From positions 16,101-80,100 of the forward strand of contig NZ_JARXIA010000026.1 of the NCBI RefSeq assembly GCF_031127875.1: a stretch of DNA of 64,000 nt. Direction: 5' to 3'. The position numbers and the translations under genes are program-made. Shown one piece after another: positions 1 to 8,473 of the stretch; position 1 is the first letter of the stretch, and the number at the start of each line of letters is the position of its first letter. This stretch comes from Pelagicoccus sp. SDUM812005. GTDB lineage: Bacteria > Verrucomicrobiota > Verrucomicrobiia > Opitutales > Opitutaceae. The notes under the pieces were generated by a model. That model saw only the letters and a list, made by a program, of their open reading frames with translations, ran no database searches and was not told the origin of the DNA.

Positions 1-2
1 AT

Positions 3-1190
3 GGTCAATTGGGAGGGATCAGCTTTAAGGAGAAGACCGAAATGGAGAATCGTTCTCTATTCATCCCGGAAGACCAGCCGGAGTACGGGCTTTGCACCGA
101 CTACACGGAAGAGATTATGCAGCGTCGTTTGATGGTGGTGACGGATGACTATGTGGTGCTGGCGGATTATTACGACGCCGAGCAAGAGCATACCTACGAC
201 TGGCTGATTCACGTAAAGGGCTTCCAAGGGATCACGGGCGATTCGCTCGAAAAGGTTCGCCACACGGGGCAGATGAATACGGATCCCCTCAGCGCTGCTC
301 AGTTTTTCACGGATTGCCAATGGTATCGCGCTGATGGCGCTTCGCGCGCTTCCTTCGAAACGCGTTGGGGCGAAGGCGCGGACAACAAAGGCGCCCGCAT
401 GCCTAATAGCGAAGACGGCGTTCTCAAGATGGACGTGTTCAATGCTTGGCCCCTTGAGAAGGAGATCATGATTGGAACCGCTCCGGAAAACTTCGCTGTT
501 AACAAGCGCTTTGCCTACACGGTCGCGGCCGATGGCGAAACGCTTGTGGACGACAGTACGGGCGCCTGGGTCCTCGGGGCCAAGGAGATCGAAGCTGACC
601 TTCGGGGAAAGAAGGAACTCGTACTTCGCTCCCGTACGGAAAAGCCGCGCAACAACACGCTCTTCTGGGGGGACGCTCGTCTCGTGCTGAAAGATGGTTC
701 CGAAGTATTCATTTCTTCCTTACCGGCGCGCTACGAAAATGTGATTCAACCGCAGCAGGGCCAGGATTATTATGGTGGTCCGATTAAGATTCAGGGTATC
801 CCCATGGCCAAGTCGACGCCGGCCCAGCCGAAGGACCCGAAGCAGGCGGGCGTGGTTACGGTTGACCTGTCGGGCATGGAGGTCGTGAGTTTCAAGGCAA
901 CGGTCGGCGGTGATTTTCCGTTGGGCGACGAATCGCAGCGTCGCAAGACTCTGGCCGTGCGCAGCAGCGGCAAGGAAGCTCGCTATCTATCCGTGATCGA
1001 GCCGTACGAAACGGAAAGCCTCGTCGAATCGGTGGAGGCGAAGTCAGCCAACGAGCTCACCGTAAAGCTCAAGGATGGTCGTATCCAAGTTATCAAGTTT
1101 CAAGGTTTGGAAGAAGGAGAAGACATCAAGTTGTCGATCCGCGAATACAAGGATGGAAAACTGATTCGCGAGGAATTGCGGGATGCTTAG
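3..1190 (+). CDS. Heparinase II/III-like polysaccharide lyase, C-terminal part (5' end outside window)
   Basis: The reading frame is open to the left edge of the window, so this is the 3' part of a longer gene; the TTG at 9 is not a convincing start. The visible ~395 residues align along their whole length with the C-terminal third of the lyase at 3941-7447. Shared landmarks are QRR-L-VVT-DYVV-AD, the EQEH segment, YGG/YAGG-K/P-I/VSI, the GGD-P-G segment and RSSG-EAR. In that family this part is the C-terminal beta-sandwich that packs on the alpha/alpha toroid; no catalytic residues can be judged here. A periplasmic or secreted uronic-acid-cleaving enzyme is inferred from the paralogue. A hairpin-repeat array follows directly after the stop codon. 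Confidence 0.75.
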   Translation, partial: GQLGGISFKEKTEMENRSLFIPEDQPEYGLCTDYTEEIMQRRLMVVTDDYVVLADYYDAEQEHTYDWLIHVKGFQGITGDSLEKVRHTGQMNTDPLSAAQFFTDCQWYRADGASRASFETRWGEGADNKGARMPNSEDGVLKMDVFNAWPLEKEIMIGTAPENFAVNKRFAYTVAADGETLVDDSTGAWVLGAKEIEADLRGKKELVLRSRTEKPRNNTLFWGDARLVLKDGSEVFISSLPARYENVIQPQQGQDYYGGPIKIQGIPMAKSTPAQPKDPKQAGVVTVDLSGMEVVSFKATVGGDFPLGDESQRRKTLAVRSSGKEARYLSVIEPYETESLVESVEAKSANELTVKLKDGRIQVIKFQGLEEGEDIKLSIREYKDGKLIREELRDA

Positions 1191-1206
1191 TTTTAGAGGC
1201 GCCAGT

Positions 1207-1735
1207 CCCGGAGCCGCTCGTTTACCTGCGCAGCAGGCGGCGAGCGAAGCGTTGTTTAAACGTTTTCGTTTGCAGGATCTTGGATTTAACATCGCTCCTT
1301 CGTCGCTGGACCCGCTGCCCGGCGATGATCCGACTCCGTCGGCAAGGACCGAAGCGAGTAGTCGAAAGAAAGGCATAATCAAACTCCTCGCCGCTCGTAG
1401 ACTGGATCCTCGCCCTGCGCAGGAGGCGGCGAGCGAAGCGTTGTTTAAACGTTTTCGTTTGCAGGATCTTGGATTTAACATCGCTCCTTCGTCGCTGGAC
1501 CCGCTGCGCGGCGATGATCCGACTCCGTCGGCGAGGACCGAAGCGAGTAGTCGAAAGAAAGGCATACTCAAACTCCTCGCCGGTCGTAGACCGGATCCTC
1601 GCCCTGCGCAGCAGGGGTCAAGCGAAGCGTTGTTTAAACGTTTTCGTTTGCAGGATCTTGGATTTAACATCGCTCCTTCGTCGCTGGACCCGCTACGCGG
1701 CAGTGATCCGACTCCGTCGGCGAGGACTGAAGCGA
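1207..1735 (+). repeat. Tandem array of three 189-bp hairpin-rich repeat units (array 1)
   Basis: Three copies of one unit lie head to tail; the marker gttgtttaaa occurs at 1251, 1440 and 1629, a period of exactly 189 bp. Each unit has several short perfect stems, for example ccctgc-gca-gcaggg, ccggtc-gta-gaccgg and ccgac/gtcgg, plus the palindrome gtttaaac. Because 189 is a multiple of three, frames stay open across the array, giving misleading ORFs. The first unit is truncated at its left end and the third diverges after about 1735. The same family occurs in the opposite orientation at 25945-26525. It resembles no repeat family I can name. Confidence 0.85.
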
Positions 1736-1797
1736 ATATGTTTATGAAAGGGGCAGCTGTTTGTTCCAATTGCTCCGATGCAGTACGGTTGCGTCTT

Positions 1798-1880
1798 GTA
1801 GGGCTGCCGCTTGCGGCACGCCGCATTGCAGGAGCTCGATCGACCGGGAACATACGGCACGCCGCGAGCGGCAGCCCTAC
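1798..1880. repeat. BIME-like pair of inverted REP elements
   Basis: Left arm 1798-1823 begins gtagggctgccgc and contains the mini-hairpin gccgc-tt-gcggc. Right arm 1855-1880 is its reverse complement at 23 of 26 positions and contains gccgc-ga-gcggc. Two GTAG-headed hairpins facing each other is the architecture of REP/BIME elements, which are processed by RAYT (TnpA-REP) transposases; one such transposase is encoded at 62901-63869. Related single or paired elements are at 19704-19730 and 50849-50963. Confidence 0.65.
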
Positions 1881-1958
1881 GAGGTGTGTGCGATTCTCAC
1901 GAATTGAAGCGGGCGTGTCGTTGAACGTGTAACAAAAAAGAGGATACCTGAATTATTT

Positions 1959-2750
1959 ATGAAGTATAAGACTGGATTGTGTTCGATTTCCTTTCGGGGC
2001 TTGAATGCCCAAGAGCTGGTCCGCTTGGTTAAGCAAGCGGGGCTGGATGCGATCGAATGGGGAAGCGATGTGCATGTGCCTTTTGGCGAGGGCGCAGTGG
2101 CCCGGGAGGTTCGGAAGGTGACCGAGGATGCGGGCTTGGAAGTGTCGTCCTACGGTTCTTACTGGAAGGTAGTCGACGAGAAGGGGGCAGCCGTGCCCTT
2201 CGAGCCGGTCTTGGAAAGCGCTAAGGCTTTGGGTACCGATACGATTCGGGTTTGGGCAGGGCACCAGCCGTCCGACGGACTTAGCTCGCAAGAGAGAGCG
2301 ACCCTTGTCGCGCACCTGCGACAGGCCACCGAGATGGCGGCTGCGGAAGACGTTCGGCTCGGTTTGGAGTTTCACGCGAATACCTTATCCGACAGCAACG
2401 GGGCGACTCAGGCGCTATTGCGGGAAGTCGAGCACCCGAACCTCTACACTTACTGGCAACCGATCTATTGGCTGACGGATCCGGAGTACCGTTTGCGGGG
2501 CTTGCGGGAGCTCGCGGACCGAGTCCTGAATCTGCATGTATTCCAATGGATGTTCCGCCCGGGAGCCGGTTCCTGGGGGGAGTCGACCGATCGTCGTCCG
2601 CTCGAAGAGGGCGCGAAGGAGTGGGAGCAGTATTTGAAGGTGCCGCTTGGCGGAGATTTTCAGCGCTATGCATTGATGGAGTTCGTCAGGAATGACGACC
2701 CGGATCAGTTCCTCAAGGATGCCAGCGTCCTTAAGGATTGGGTACGCTGA
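1959..2750 (+). CDS. Sugar phosphate isomerase/epimerase-like TIM-barrel protein
   Basis: 263 residues, no signal peptide, so cytoplasmic. The fold is that of the xylose isomerase-like / AP endonuclease family 2 barrel: an N-terminal GLCSISFRGL strand, then LVKQAGLDAIEWGSDVHVP, a central LGLEFHANTL strand with a conserved E and H of the usual metal site, and a late LNLHVFQW strand. Length is normal for the family. In this setting it would isomerise or epimerise a released sugar or uronic acid, but the substrate cannot be read from sequence. The ATG at 1959 follows an AT-rich leader with a GGATACC box at about 1941. It is separated by 72 bp from the GH43-like gene and probably opens the same catabolic operon. 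Confidence 0.8.
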   Translation: MKYKTGLCSISFRGLNAQELVRLVKQAGLDAIEWGSDVHVPFGEGAVAREVRKVTEDAGLEVSSYGSYWKVVDEKGAAVPFEPVLESAKALGTDTIRVWAGHQPSDGLSSQERATLVAHLRQATEMAAAEDVRLGLEFHANTLSDSNGATQALLREVEHPNLYTYWQPIYWLTDPEYRLRGLRELADRVLNLHVFQWMFRPGAGSWGESTDRRPLEEGAKEWEQYLKVPLGGDFQRYALMEFVRNDDPDQFLKDASVLKDWVR

Positions 2751-2822
2751 CTTGACCGTATGTTTTGTTTAAAGTAAGTAGGAAATGGATACCCCTTTCG
2801 TGAGTCGCTAGAAATTGCCGTT

Positions 2823-3941
2823 ATGAAGAAAATTACGCTTTGCTTTGTTTGTTTCGCCTTCGCTTTTGCAACGCTCGGGTTCGCCGAGCCTGACGAATGG
2901 GATATGGATTTGAAGGAACGCTTTGGCGTGGTGCCGGTTGACGGCGGCTTCAGGCAGGAGGGCTACTGGGTTTGGGGTAGCTCGATCGTGAAGGGCGACG
3001 ACGGGAAGTATCATATGTACGTTTCCCGTTGGCCGAAGACTTTGAAGTTCCATCCCGGTTGGATGGTGGCTTCGGAGATCGTGCATGCGGTTTCGGATAC
3101 GGCAGTTGGGCCTTACGAGTTTAGCGACGTGGCGCTTGGGAAGCGTCATCCCCAGTATTGGGATGGCCGTTCCCAGCATAACCCGAAGGTGTTCAAGCAT
3201 GGCGATACCTATGTGCTGTTCTACATGGGATCCACCCATCCTTTCGAGGAAGCCACTGAGCGTCCGGAAGAGGTGACGCTTGGATCCAAGTATTCAATCG
3301 TTGGGCGCTCGAACAAGCGAATCGGCGTGGCGACTTCGAAGAGTCCCTATGGCCCTTGGACCCGCCTGGATGCTCCCGTTTTGGATACGAAGCCGGATAC
3401 TTTCTATAGCTTTTTAACTTCGAACCCGACCCCCGTTATCCACGAGGACGGAAGCGTGCTGCTGATCTTCAAGTCGAGAAAGTATAAAGACGAGTTTCCC
3501 TATCAAAGCGACATGATGCTGGGAGTGGCGAAAGCCCCTCATTACACGGGTCCGTACACGGTGGCCATGGATGAACCGATTTTCAGCGATACCCGTTTCG
3601 GCGTCGTGGAAGATCCGTACCTATGGAATGACGAAACCGGATACCACATGCTGGCCAAGGATATGCGGGGGGTAATTGGCGGCAAGCATCACGCTGGAAT
3701 CTTGGCTCACTCCAAGGATGGCCTAAATTGGGAAATAGGGAAAAATCCTTTGGCCTATACTCGAAGCATCAAATGGGACGATGGGACCGAAGTCGAAATG
3801 GGACAGCTCGAGCGTGTTCAGGGACTGCTGGAAGACGGTAAGCTGACCCACCTTAGTTTCGCGGTGATGGACGGGCCGGGCGGATTCGGAAACGGAAAGA
3901 ACACTTGGAATTTTGTAGTACCGCTGGAGCAAGCCGACTGA
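2823..3941 (+). CDS. Secreted GH43/GH117-like five-bladed beta-propeller glycosidase
   Basis: 372 residues. Residues 1-21 are a Sec signal peptide ending in LGFAEP. The mature part has repeated blade motifs of the GH43/GH117-type propeller, such as WVWGSSIVKGDDGKYHMYVSRW, RIGVATSKSPYGPWTR, VIHEDGSVLLIFKSRKY, VVEDPYLWNDETGYHMLAKDM and GILAHSKDGLNWE. The acidic positions in GSSIVKGDDG and EDPY are where these enzymes carry catalytic acids, but I cannot assign them firmly. Expected role is exo-hydrolysis of a terminal sugar in the periplasm or outside. Its stop codon overlaps by one base the ATG of the following lyase (TGATG at 3939-3943), indicating translational coupling. Confidence 0.7.
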   Translation: MKKITLCFVCFAFAFATLGFAEPDEWDMDLKERFGVVPVDGGFRQEGYWVWGSSIVKGDDGKYHMYVSRWPKTLKFHPGWMVASEIVHAVSDTAVGPYEFSDVALGKRHPQYWDGRSQHNPKVFKHGDTYVLFYMGSTHPFEEATERPEEVTLGSKYSIVGRSNKRIGVATSKSPYGPWTRLDAPVLDTKPDTFYSFLTSNPTPVIHEDGSVLLIFKSRKYKDEFPYQSDMMLGVAKAPHYTGPYTVAMDEPIFSDTRFGVVEDPYLWNDETGYHMLAKDMRGVIGGKHHAGILAHSKDGLNWEIGKNPLAYTRSIKWDDGTEVEMGQLERVQGLLEDGKLTHLSFAVMDGPGGFGNGKNTWNFVVPLEQAD

Positions 3942-6900
3942 TGAGAAGCCTGATCGCGTTCCTTGCTGTTGGGGTAGCCGCATGCTGCAGTTCCGCTTGG
4001 GCGGAGACGGCTAAGGTGGGAGATTTCCAGACCTTGGAAAACTGGAGTGGGCTGAGCCCGACGAGCGAGCAGGCTCCAGACGGCGAACTGGCGGCCCGTT
4101 TGAGTATTCCGGGGAAGGCGGATTTTGAATACACGGAGGCGAAGACCTATTCGAGCGGCGAAACGGTTCATTTCTCCGACATGCTCGACGCGGTGCGAGT
4201 CGAGGATTGGTACGACTATCGTTACCTGGAGTTTCAGGTGAAGCTGCCGAACGAGCAGCCGCTAGAGTTGGAATGCACCCTTTATCCTTTGAAGGTAGGC
4301 CGGCCGGATTACGTGGACTCGCTCTCCTCGAAATTGACCGTACAAGGAAGCGGGTGGCAGACTGTCGTTTTTTCTCTGCGGGATTTCGACTACTTGCGTC
4401 ACCAAGGAACCTTTTGGAAGTATATCCAGAGCGTGAGCCTGTCGGCGAGCGGAGATGCGGATTCGATCCTTGTCAGCCAGCCGCGGCTTAAGAAGAGCAA
4501 GCGGGTAGCGATCTCTGCGAGCGTGAAGTCGAAACCAGCTAAGGTCGGGGAAACCGTTTCCTATGAACTGCTGCTGGAGAACGAAACGGGGCAAACGCGA
4601 AACGTAACCTTGTCCTTGGAGAACACCGGATGGGAAGCCTGTCCGACGGAGCTTTCCGCGACTAAGCTGTCGCTGGCCCCCTGGGAGAGCCGCTCGCTTG
4701 AGATGACGGTTGAGATGAATGAGCTGGTTGCTCCAGGCGGTCGCGAGCGTCGTACGGTGACGGTGATCCCCGATGGGCGCGGCGATCTCAAGGAGGAGCT
4801 GAGCTTGATTACGGTTCGCAAGCTGCCGCACCCGTACCTGATCCACACCGAAGAAGGTTGGGAGAAGGTGAAGCAAAAGGCTGCGACGGTGGAGTGGGCC
4901 AAGGAAGCGAAGCAGGAATATTTGGATACAGCCAAACGCTGGCGGGTGCCGAGTCCGCGGACGAGCGGAGACTACAGCTACAATCACACGGTGGCTCAAG
5001 ATGCGCTGCGCTGCGCTATCGCTTGGAAACTCAGTGGCGATGAGGAGCTGGCCAGGAAGGTTACCCGCTTCTTGCGGGAGTTCGCGGACTCTGAAACGGG
5101 CTACCCCACGACCAATCGGGTGAGCGGAGCTTTCGTGCATCGCGGCAACTTCTTTCTCAATCTCGCCCGCGCCTACGATCTGATGTACGATCACCCCTCG
5201 CTCTCGGCGCAGGATCACGCGAATATGGAGCATGCCATGCGGCTTTTCAGCCGCTGGGCGGACTACATGCTCACCACCGGCGACGGCAACAACCATCAGG
5301 ACGGCATGGCGGTCGGGGCGCTCTTGAATGGCCTCGTCATGCAGGATTTCGCCGAGGTGGAGCGCTACCTCTATGGAACAGGCGGCATCCTTGATTTGGT
5401 GGGGCAGGGCATCCTTGACGACGGCCACTACTTCGAAGGCACGATAAACTATAATTTGCTAACTGGCGACATCTTCAATGCGGCTGCCATTGGGCTCGAA
5501 CCGTGGGGGCTGAACCTCAAGGATTGGAAAGTCCCTGCCAAGTACGGCAAGCATATCATGGTTTCGCCCTGGGCCTTGAGCGGCGAATTCCTTGGCATGT
5601 CTTTTGAGCGGCAGGGGCCGAGCACCCGGAGCTACCGTGGCCTGAAGGACATTTGGGACGCGGTGATTCCAATGGCGGACTGGCGTGGCGTGGTATTCGC
5701 GTCAGCCGATTCGGGGGGCAAGGATCTCACCGATGGTTCCAACAACAAGCCAGGTCTTGGCTATGACTTGGCATACTACCTGTGGCGCGATCCGGCTTAC
5801 GTTCCCCTGTTGAAGATCATGGAGAACCGCGACTTGCTCTACGGGGTGGCGGACTTGCCTGAGGTCGACGGCGAACTGGGCGCCGCATCGTATGTCAGCG
5901 ACAACGTTGGCTTCGCCGTGCTGCGTTCGAACGCGGAGGAGCCACGCGAACGCTATCAAGTCGTGCAGCGCTACGGCACGCACGGCGGCTACCATGGGCA
6001 TTTCGACAAGACCAGTCTGCTGTCGCTCTCGCGGTATGGACGCAGCCACTACAACACGGAAGCCTCTTGGTACGGTTACTGGTCGTTCATGTTCAAAATG
6101 TGGGTACAGGCCTCGGATTCGCATAACATGACGGTAGTGGACCACCGCATGCAAAAGCCCGCCGACGACCGCCGCATCCTTTTTCATGACGGCGAACTGA
6201 TGAAGGTTTCCGCCACCGAAATCGAAACCGTCTGGATCGATCCGCCCTATGGCGGGCAGACGCCTTACGCTCTCAAGATGCCGGAGGAAAAGTCCTGGGA
6301 GGAAGCCCGTTGGCTGCCGACCCCGAAGAACCCGCGTCCGCAAGGCGATACTGGCACACCCTCGGAGCCCATCCTGCAGCGTCGCCTGATCGTGGTAACC
6401 AACGACTACGTGGTCATGGCCGACTTCTTGAAGGGAGAGCAGGAACACGACTTCGACAATCTCTTCAACAGCAAAGGCCTCGTTAATCTGGCAGCCGAGG
6501 AGAAGGTCTTTCTCAAGCACACGCCGCAGGCGGATCCGGATCCGTACAGCAGCGCCCAGTTTATCACGAATTGTGATTGGTATTCCACCACAGGTACAGT
6601 GCAGGCCAGCTTCGTGCTCGATTGGTCCAAGGGCGAGATGGGCGGCCGCCAGTCCCATTCCGAACCTGGGGTTATGAATCTCGACTACTATTCCCTCTGG
6701 CCGAAGCAGGCGGAGGTGATGGTGGGCAACTATCCGGAGTCGTTGAACGTAGCCCGGCACCTTTACTACAAGGTCATCGGCGACGGTAAGATCCTGGATG
6801 AAGGGAAGTTGGCTCCATGGATACTGGGCAAGATCGATATCGACGTGGACGTGAAGAATGTGGATACGCTCGAAATCGAGACTCGCGTAGAAAAGGCGAG

Positions 6901-7447
6901 GGACGCGAAGACAATCTTCCTCGGCAGTCCGGTCCTCGTAACGGCAGGCGGCAAGCAAACGGCGATCACCGTCGAAGCGGTCGAGCTGCAGAATATCGCC
7001 CCTGCTGCGTCTCCAAATAAGGACTACGCCGGAGGGAAGGTCAGCATCTTTGGCGAAGACTACGCTCGTTCGCTGGCCGCAGAGCCGGAGAGCCGCCGGG
7101 AACCAGGCCGTATTCGCATCGACCTGAGGGGCAAGAATGCGTCACGCTTCCAAGCCACCCTAGGCGGCGACTACCCAGTCGGCGGCGACGATATCCACCG
7201 CAAGATCATCGCCACCCGCTCCAGCGGTACCGAAGCCCGTTTCCTATCTCTAGTCGAGCTGCACGAAGACGATTCCGTGATCAAGAGCGTCCGAGCCCTG
7301 AGCGCTACGAAGCTCGTGGTCGAGAAGACGAACGGCCAGACCGACACTATCGAAATCACCGGCCTCGACGGAGAAGGCGATGCGCTTGTATCGATGACGG
7401 TAGAGGAAAACGGTCGGGTGATCGCGAGCGAGAGGGCAAACCCGTGA
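3941..7447 (+). CDS. Large heparinase II/III-family polysaccharide lyase
   Basis: Start taken at ATG 3941 rather than the upstream in-frame 3905, because MRSLIAFLAVGVAACCSSAWAE is then a clean signal peptide and the start couples to the GH43-like stop. About 1168 residues. An N-terminal beta-sandwich (~25-190) may bind carbohydrate. An Ig-like region precedes the alpha/alpha toroid (~290-620), which holds GDGNNHQDG and EGTINYN near residue 499. The heparinase beta-sandwich follows, with GGYHGHFDK near residue 682; its His is typical of the family catalytic or metal site. The C-terminal third is homologous to the truncated gene at 3-1190. It probably cleaves uronate-containing chains by beta-elimination; the exact PL family is not recognisable by eye. 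Confidence 0.75.
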   Translation: MRSLIAFLAVGVAACCSSAWAETAKVGDFQTLENWSGLSPTSEQAPDGELAARLSIPGKADFEYTEAKTYSSGETVHFSDMLDAVRVEDWYDYRYLEFQVKLPNEQPLELECTLYPLKVGRPDYVDSLSSKLTVQGSGWQTVVFSLRDFDYLRHQGTFWKYIQSVSLSASGDADSILVSQPRLKKSKRVAISASVKSKPAKVGETVSYELLLENETGQTRNVTLSLENTGWEACPTELSATKLSLAPWESRSLEMTVEMNELVAPGGRERRTVTVIPDGRGDLKEELSLITVRKLPHPYLIHTEEGWEKVKQKAATVEWAKEAKQEYLDTAKRWRVPSPRTSGDYSYNHTVAQDALRCAIAWKLSGDEELARKVTRFLREFADSETGYPTTNRVSGAFVHRGNFFLNLARAYDLMYDHPSLSAQDHANMEHAMRLFSRWADYMLTTGDGNNHQDGMAVGALLNGLVMQDFAEVERYLYGTGGILDLVGQGILDDGHYFEGTINYNLLTGDIFNAAAIGLEPWGLNLKDWKVPAKYGKHIMVSPWALSGEFLGMSFERQGPSTRSYRGLKDIWDAVIPMADWRGVVFASADSGGKDLTDGSNNKPGLGYDLAYYLWRDPAYVPLLKIMENRDLLYGVADLPEVDGELGAASYVSDNVGFAVLRSNAEEPRERYQVVQRYGTHGGYHGHFDKTSLLSLSRYGRSHYNTEASWYGYWSFMFKMWVQASDSHNMTVVDHRMQKPADDRRILFHDGELMKVSATEIETVWIDPPYGGQTPYALKMPEEKSWEEARWLPTPKNPRPQGDTGTPSEPILQRRLIVVTNDYVVMADFLKGEQEHDFDNLFNSKGLVNLAAEEKVFLKHTPQADPDPYSSAQFITNCDWYSTTGTVQASFVLDWSKGEMGGRQSHSEPGVMNLDYYSLWPKQAEVMVGNYPESLNVARHLYYKVIGDGKILDEGKLAPWILGKIDIDVDVKNVDTLEIETRVEKARDAKTIFLGSPVLVTAGGKQTAITVEAVELQNIAPAASPNKDYAGGKVSIFGEDYARSLAAEPESRREPGRIRIDLRGKNASRFQATLGGDYPVGGDDIHRKIIATRSSGTEARFLSLVELHEDDSVIKSVRALSATKLVVEKTNGQTDTIEITGLDGEGDALVSMTVEENGRVIASERANP

Positions 7448-7465
7448 GGATTTGTTAGAGCGGCT

Positions 7466-8119
7466 TCAGTCAGCAAGCGCTGCGAGGGCTGCTAGGATGT
7501 CGTCCGGTTCGGCTCGCTTGCGGTAGTCGACATCTACGTGTCGCCAGCGTACGATGCCTTGACCGTCGAGAACGAAGGTTGCCGGTATGGGAAGCACGCT
7601 GCCATTTCCGTTGTTGATCTGCTTGAGGTCCAGGTTTCGGTCCGCGCGCATGTGCTCCAGGATCAGCTCGGGCACTTGCCATGCGATACCGTATTTCGCC
7701 GCGACCTGGGCATCTTGATCGGAAAGCACGGGGAAGGTCAGGTTCGCGATCGCTTCAGGCGATAGGGACTCGTCGGGGACTTCGGGGCTGATCGCGACCA
7801 AGGTCGCTCCCAGCTTCTTGATCTCAGGCAAGCGTTCCTGCAGGGCCTTCAGTTCCAAGTTGCAGTAGGGGCACCAGCTGCCGCGGTAGAAATTTAGGAC
7901 CACGGGGCCCTCTTTCAGCAGCTGCGAAAGCGAGACGGTATTGCCGGCAGCGTCGGGCAGGGAGAAGTCCGGAGCTTTTTGTCCCGTTTCGAGAGCTTCC
8001 TTGCCCTCTGCGAAACTCCGTGCTGTGGCCATGATGTCATCGATGGCTTGCATGAACTCAGGCTTTGCCTGGCGTGTCTTTTCTATCTGCGCTTCCGTTT
8101 GTTGTCTTAGGCTCGTCAT
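7466..8119 (-). CDS. Peroxiredoxin-like AhpC/TSA family protein
   Basis: 217 residues, no signal peptide. The thioredoxin fold begins near residue 45 with GQKAPDFSLPDAAGNTVSLSQLL. The active site is NFYRGSWCPYC, with Cys83 and Cys86 in a CxxC arrangement, followed by a typical LGATLVAISPE strand and FPVLSDQD. The family reduces peroxides using thiol donors; CPYC makes a thioredoxin-like disulfide cycle possible. It points toward the lyase operon and is convergent with it, with only 18 bp between the stop codons. It is probably unrelated to the sugar pathway. Confidence 0.85.
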   Translation of the reverse strand: MTSLRQQTEAQIEKTRQAKPEFMQAIDDIMATARSFAEGKEALETGQKAPDFSLPDAAGNTVSLSQLLKEGPVVLNFYRGSWCPYCNLELKALQERLPEIKKLGATLVAISPEVPDESLSPEAIANLTFPVLSDQDAQVAAKYGIAWQVPELILEHMRADRNLDLKQINNGNGSVLPIPATFVLDGQGIVRWRHVDVDYRKRAEPDDILAALAALAD

Positions 8120-8473
8120 GTCTATGGACTGAGTCGGTACCCGTTAGCAGGGACATCCCAGTTACGGCAGAACGATCGAGGCCGCTCGATGATGGCCGCG
8201 GGTTGCGAATGCCTAGATTCGGAGAAGGAGGCTGTCGCGGCTAGGTGGGGCGGACCGGTTGCCCGAAGTCTCGACTGCAACGGAAAGGGGTTACCTACCA
8301 TGTTGTAGTTTGAGAACCTCGTGCGGTAGCCTTGCTCTGTTCCGTCGAGGTGGGAGTGGTATTTGCTCCATTCATACACGGGAACCGTCGGGGTGATCGC
8401 TCAGGGCTGATAACTGCTTTCATGTCATCCTCAGCGTTCCCTTCCTCATTGCGTTCCCTAGACGGTGAGTTGG
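8120..8473. other. Gap without a supported gene
   Basis: About 354 bp between the peroxiredoxin start and the stop of the beta-helix lipoprotein. An 85-codon minus-strand frame at 8122-8379 has no recognisable domain, signal or ribosome site. A small perfect hairpin, atcgag-gccg-ctcgat, lies at 8175-8190. The peroxiredoxin promoter must lie here, but no convincing box stands out. Confidence 0.5.

Noticed and set aside
1207..1735. CRISPR array or integron attC cassette array
   Set aside because: Units are long (189 bp) and nearly identical throughout, with no short repeat/unique spacer pattern. No cas or integrase gene is present, and attC core sites are not matched.
1183..1932. 250-codon plus-strand frame and companions over the first repeat array
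   Set aside because: The array has a period of 189 bp, a multiple of three, which keeps frames open in several phases; there is no signal, domain or ribosome site, and the frame runs through the REP hairpins.
4262..5428. Long minus-strand frames inside lyase, GH97 and sulfatase genes (for example 4262-5428, 5702-6958, 12638-13636, 52734-54449)
   Set aside because: All are shadows of genes with recognisable domains on the plus strand; none has a coherent domain or start context.
8122..8379. 85-codon minus-strand frame between peroxiredoxin and beta-helix genes
   Set aside because: No homology recognisable by eye, no ribosome site, and composition like non-coding DNA; too weak to call a gene.
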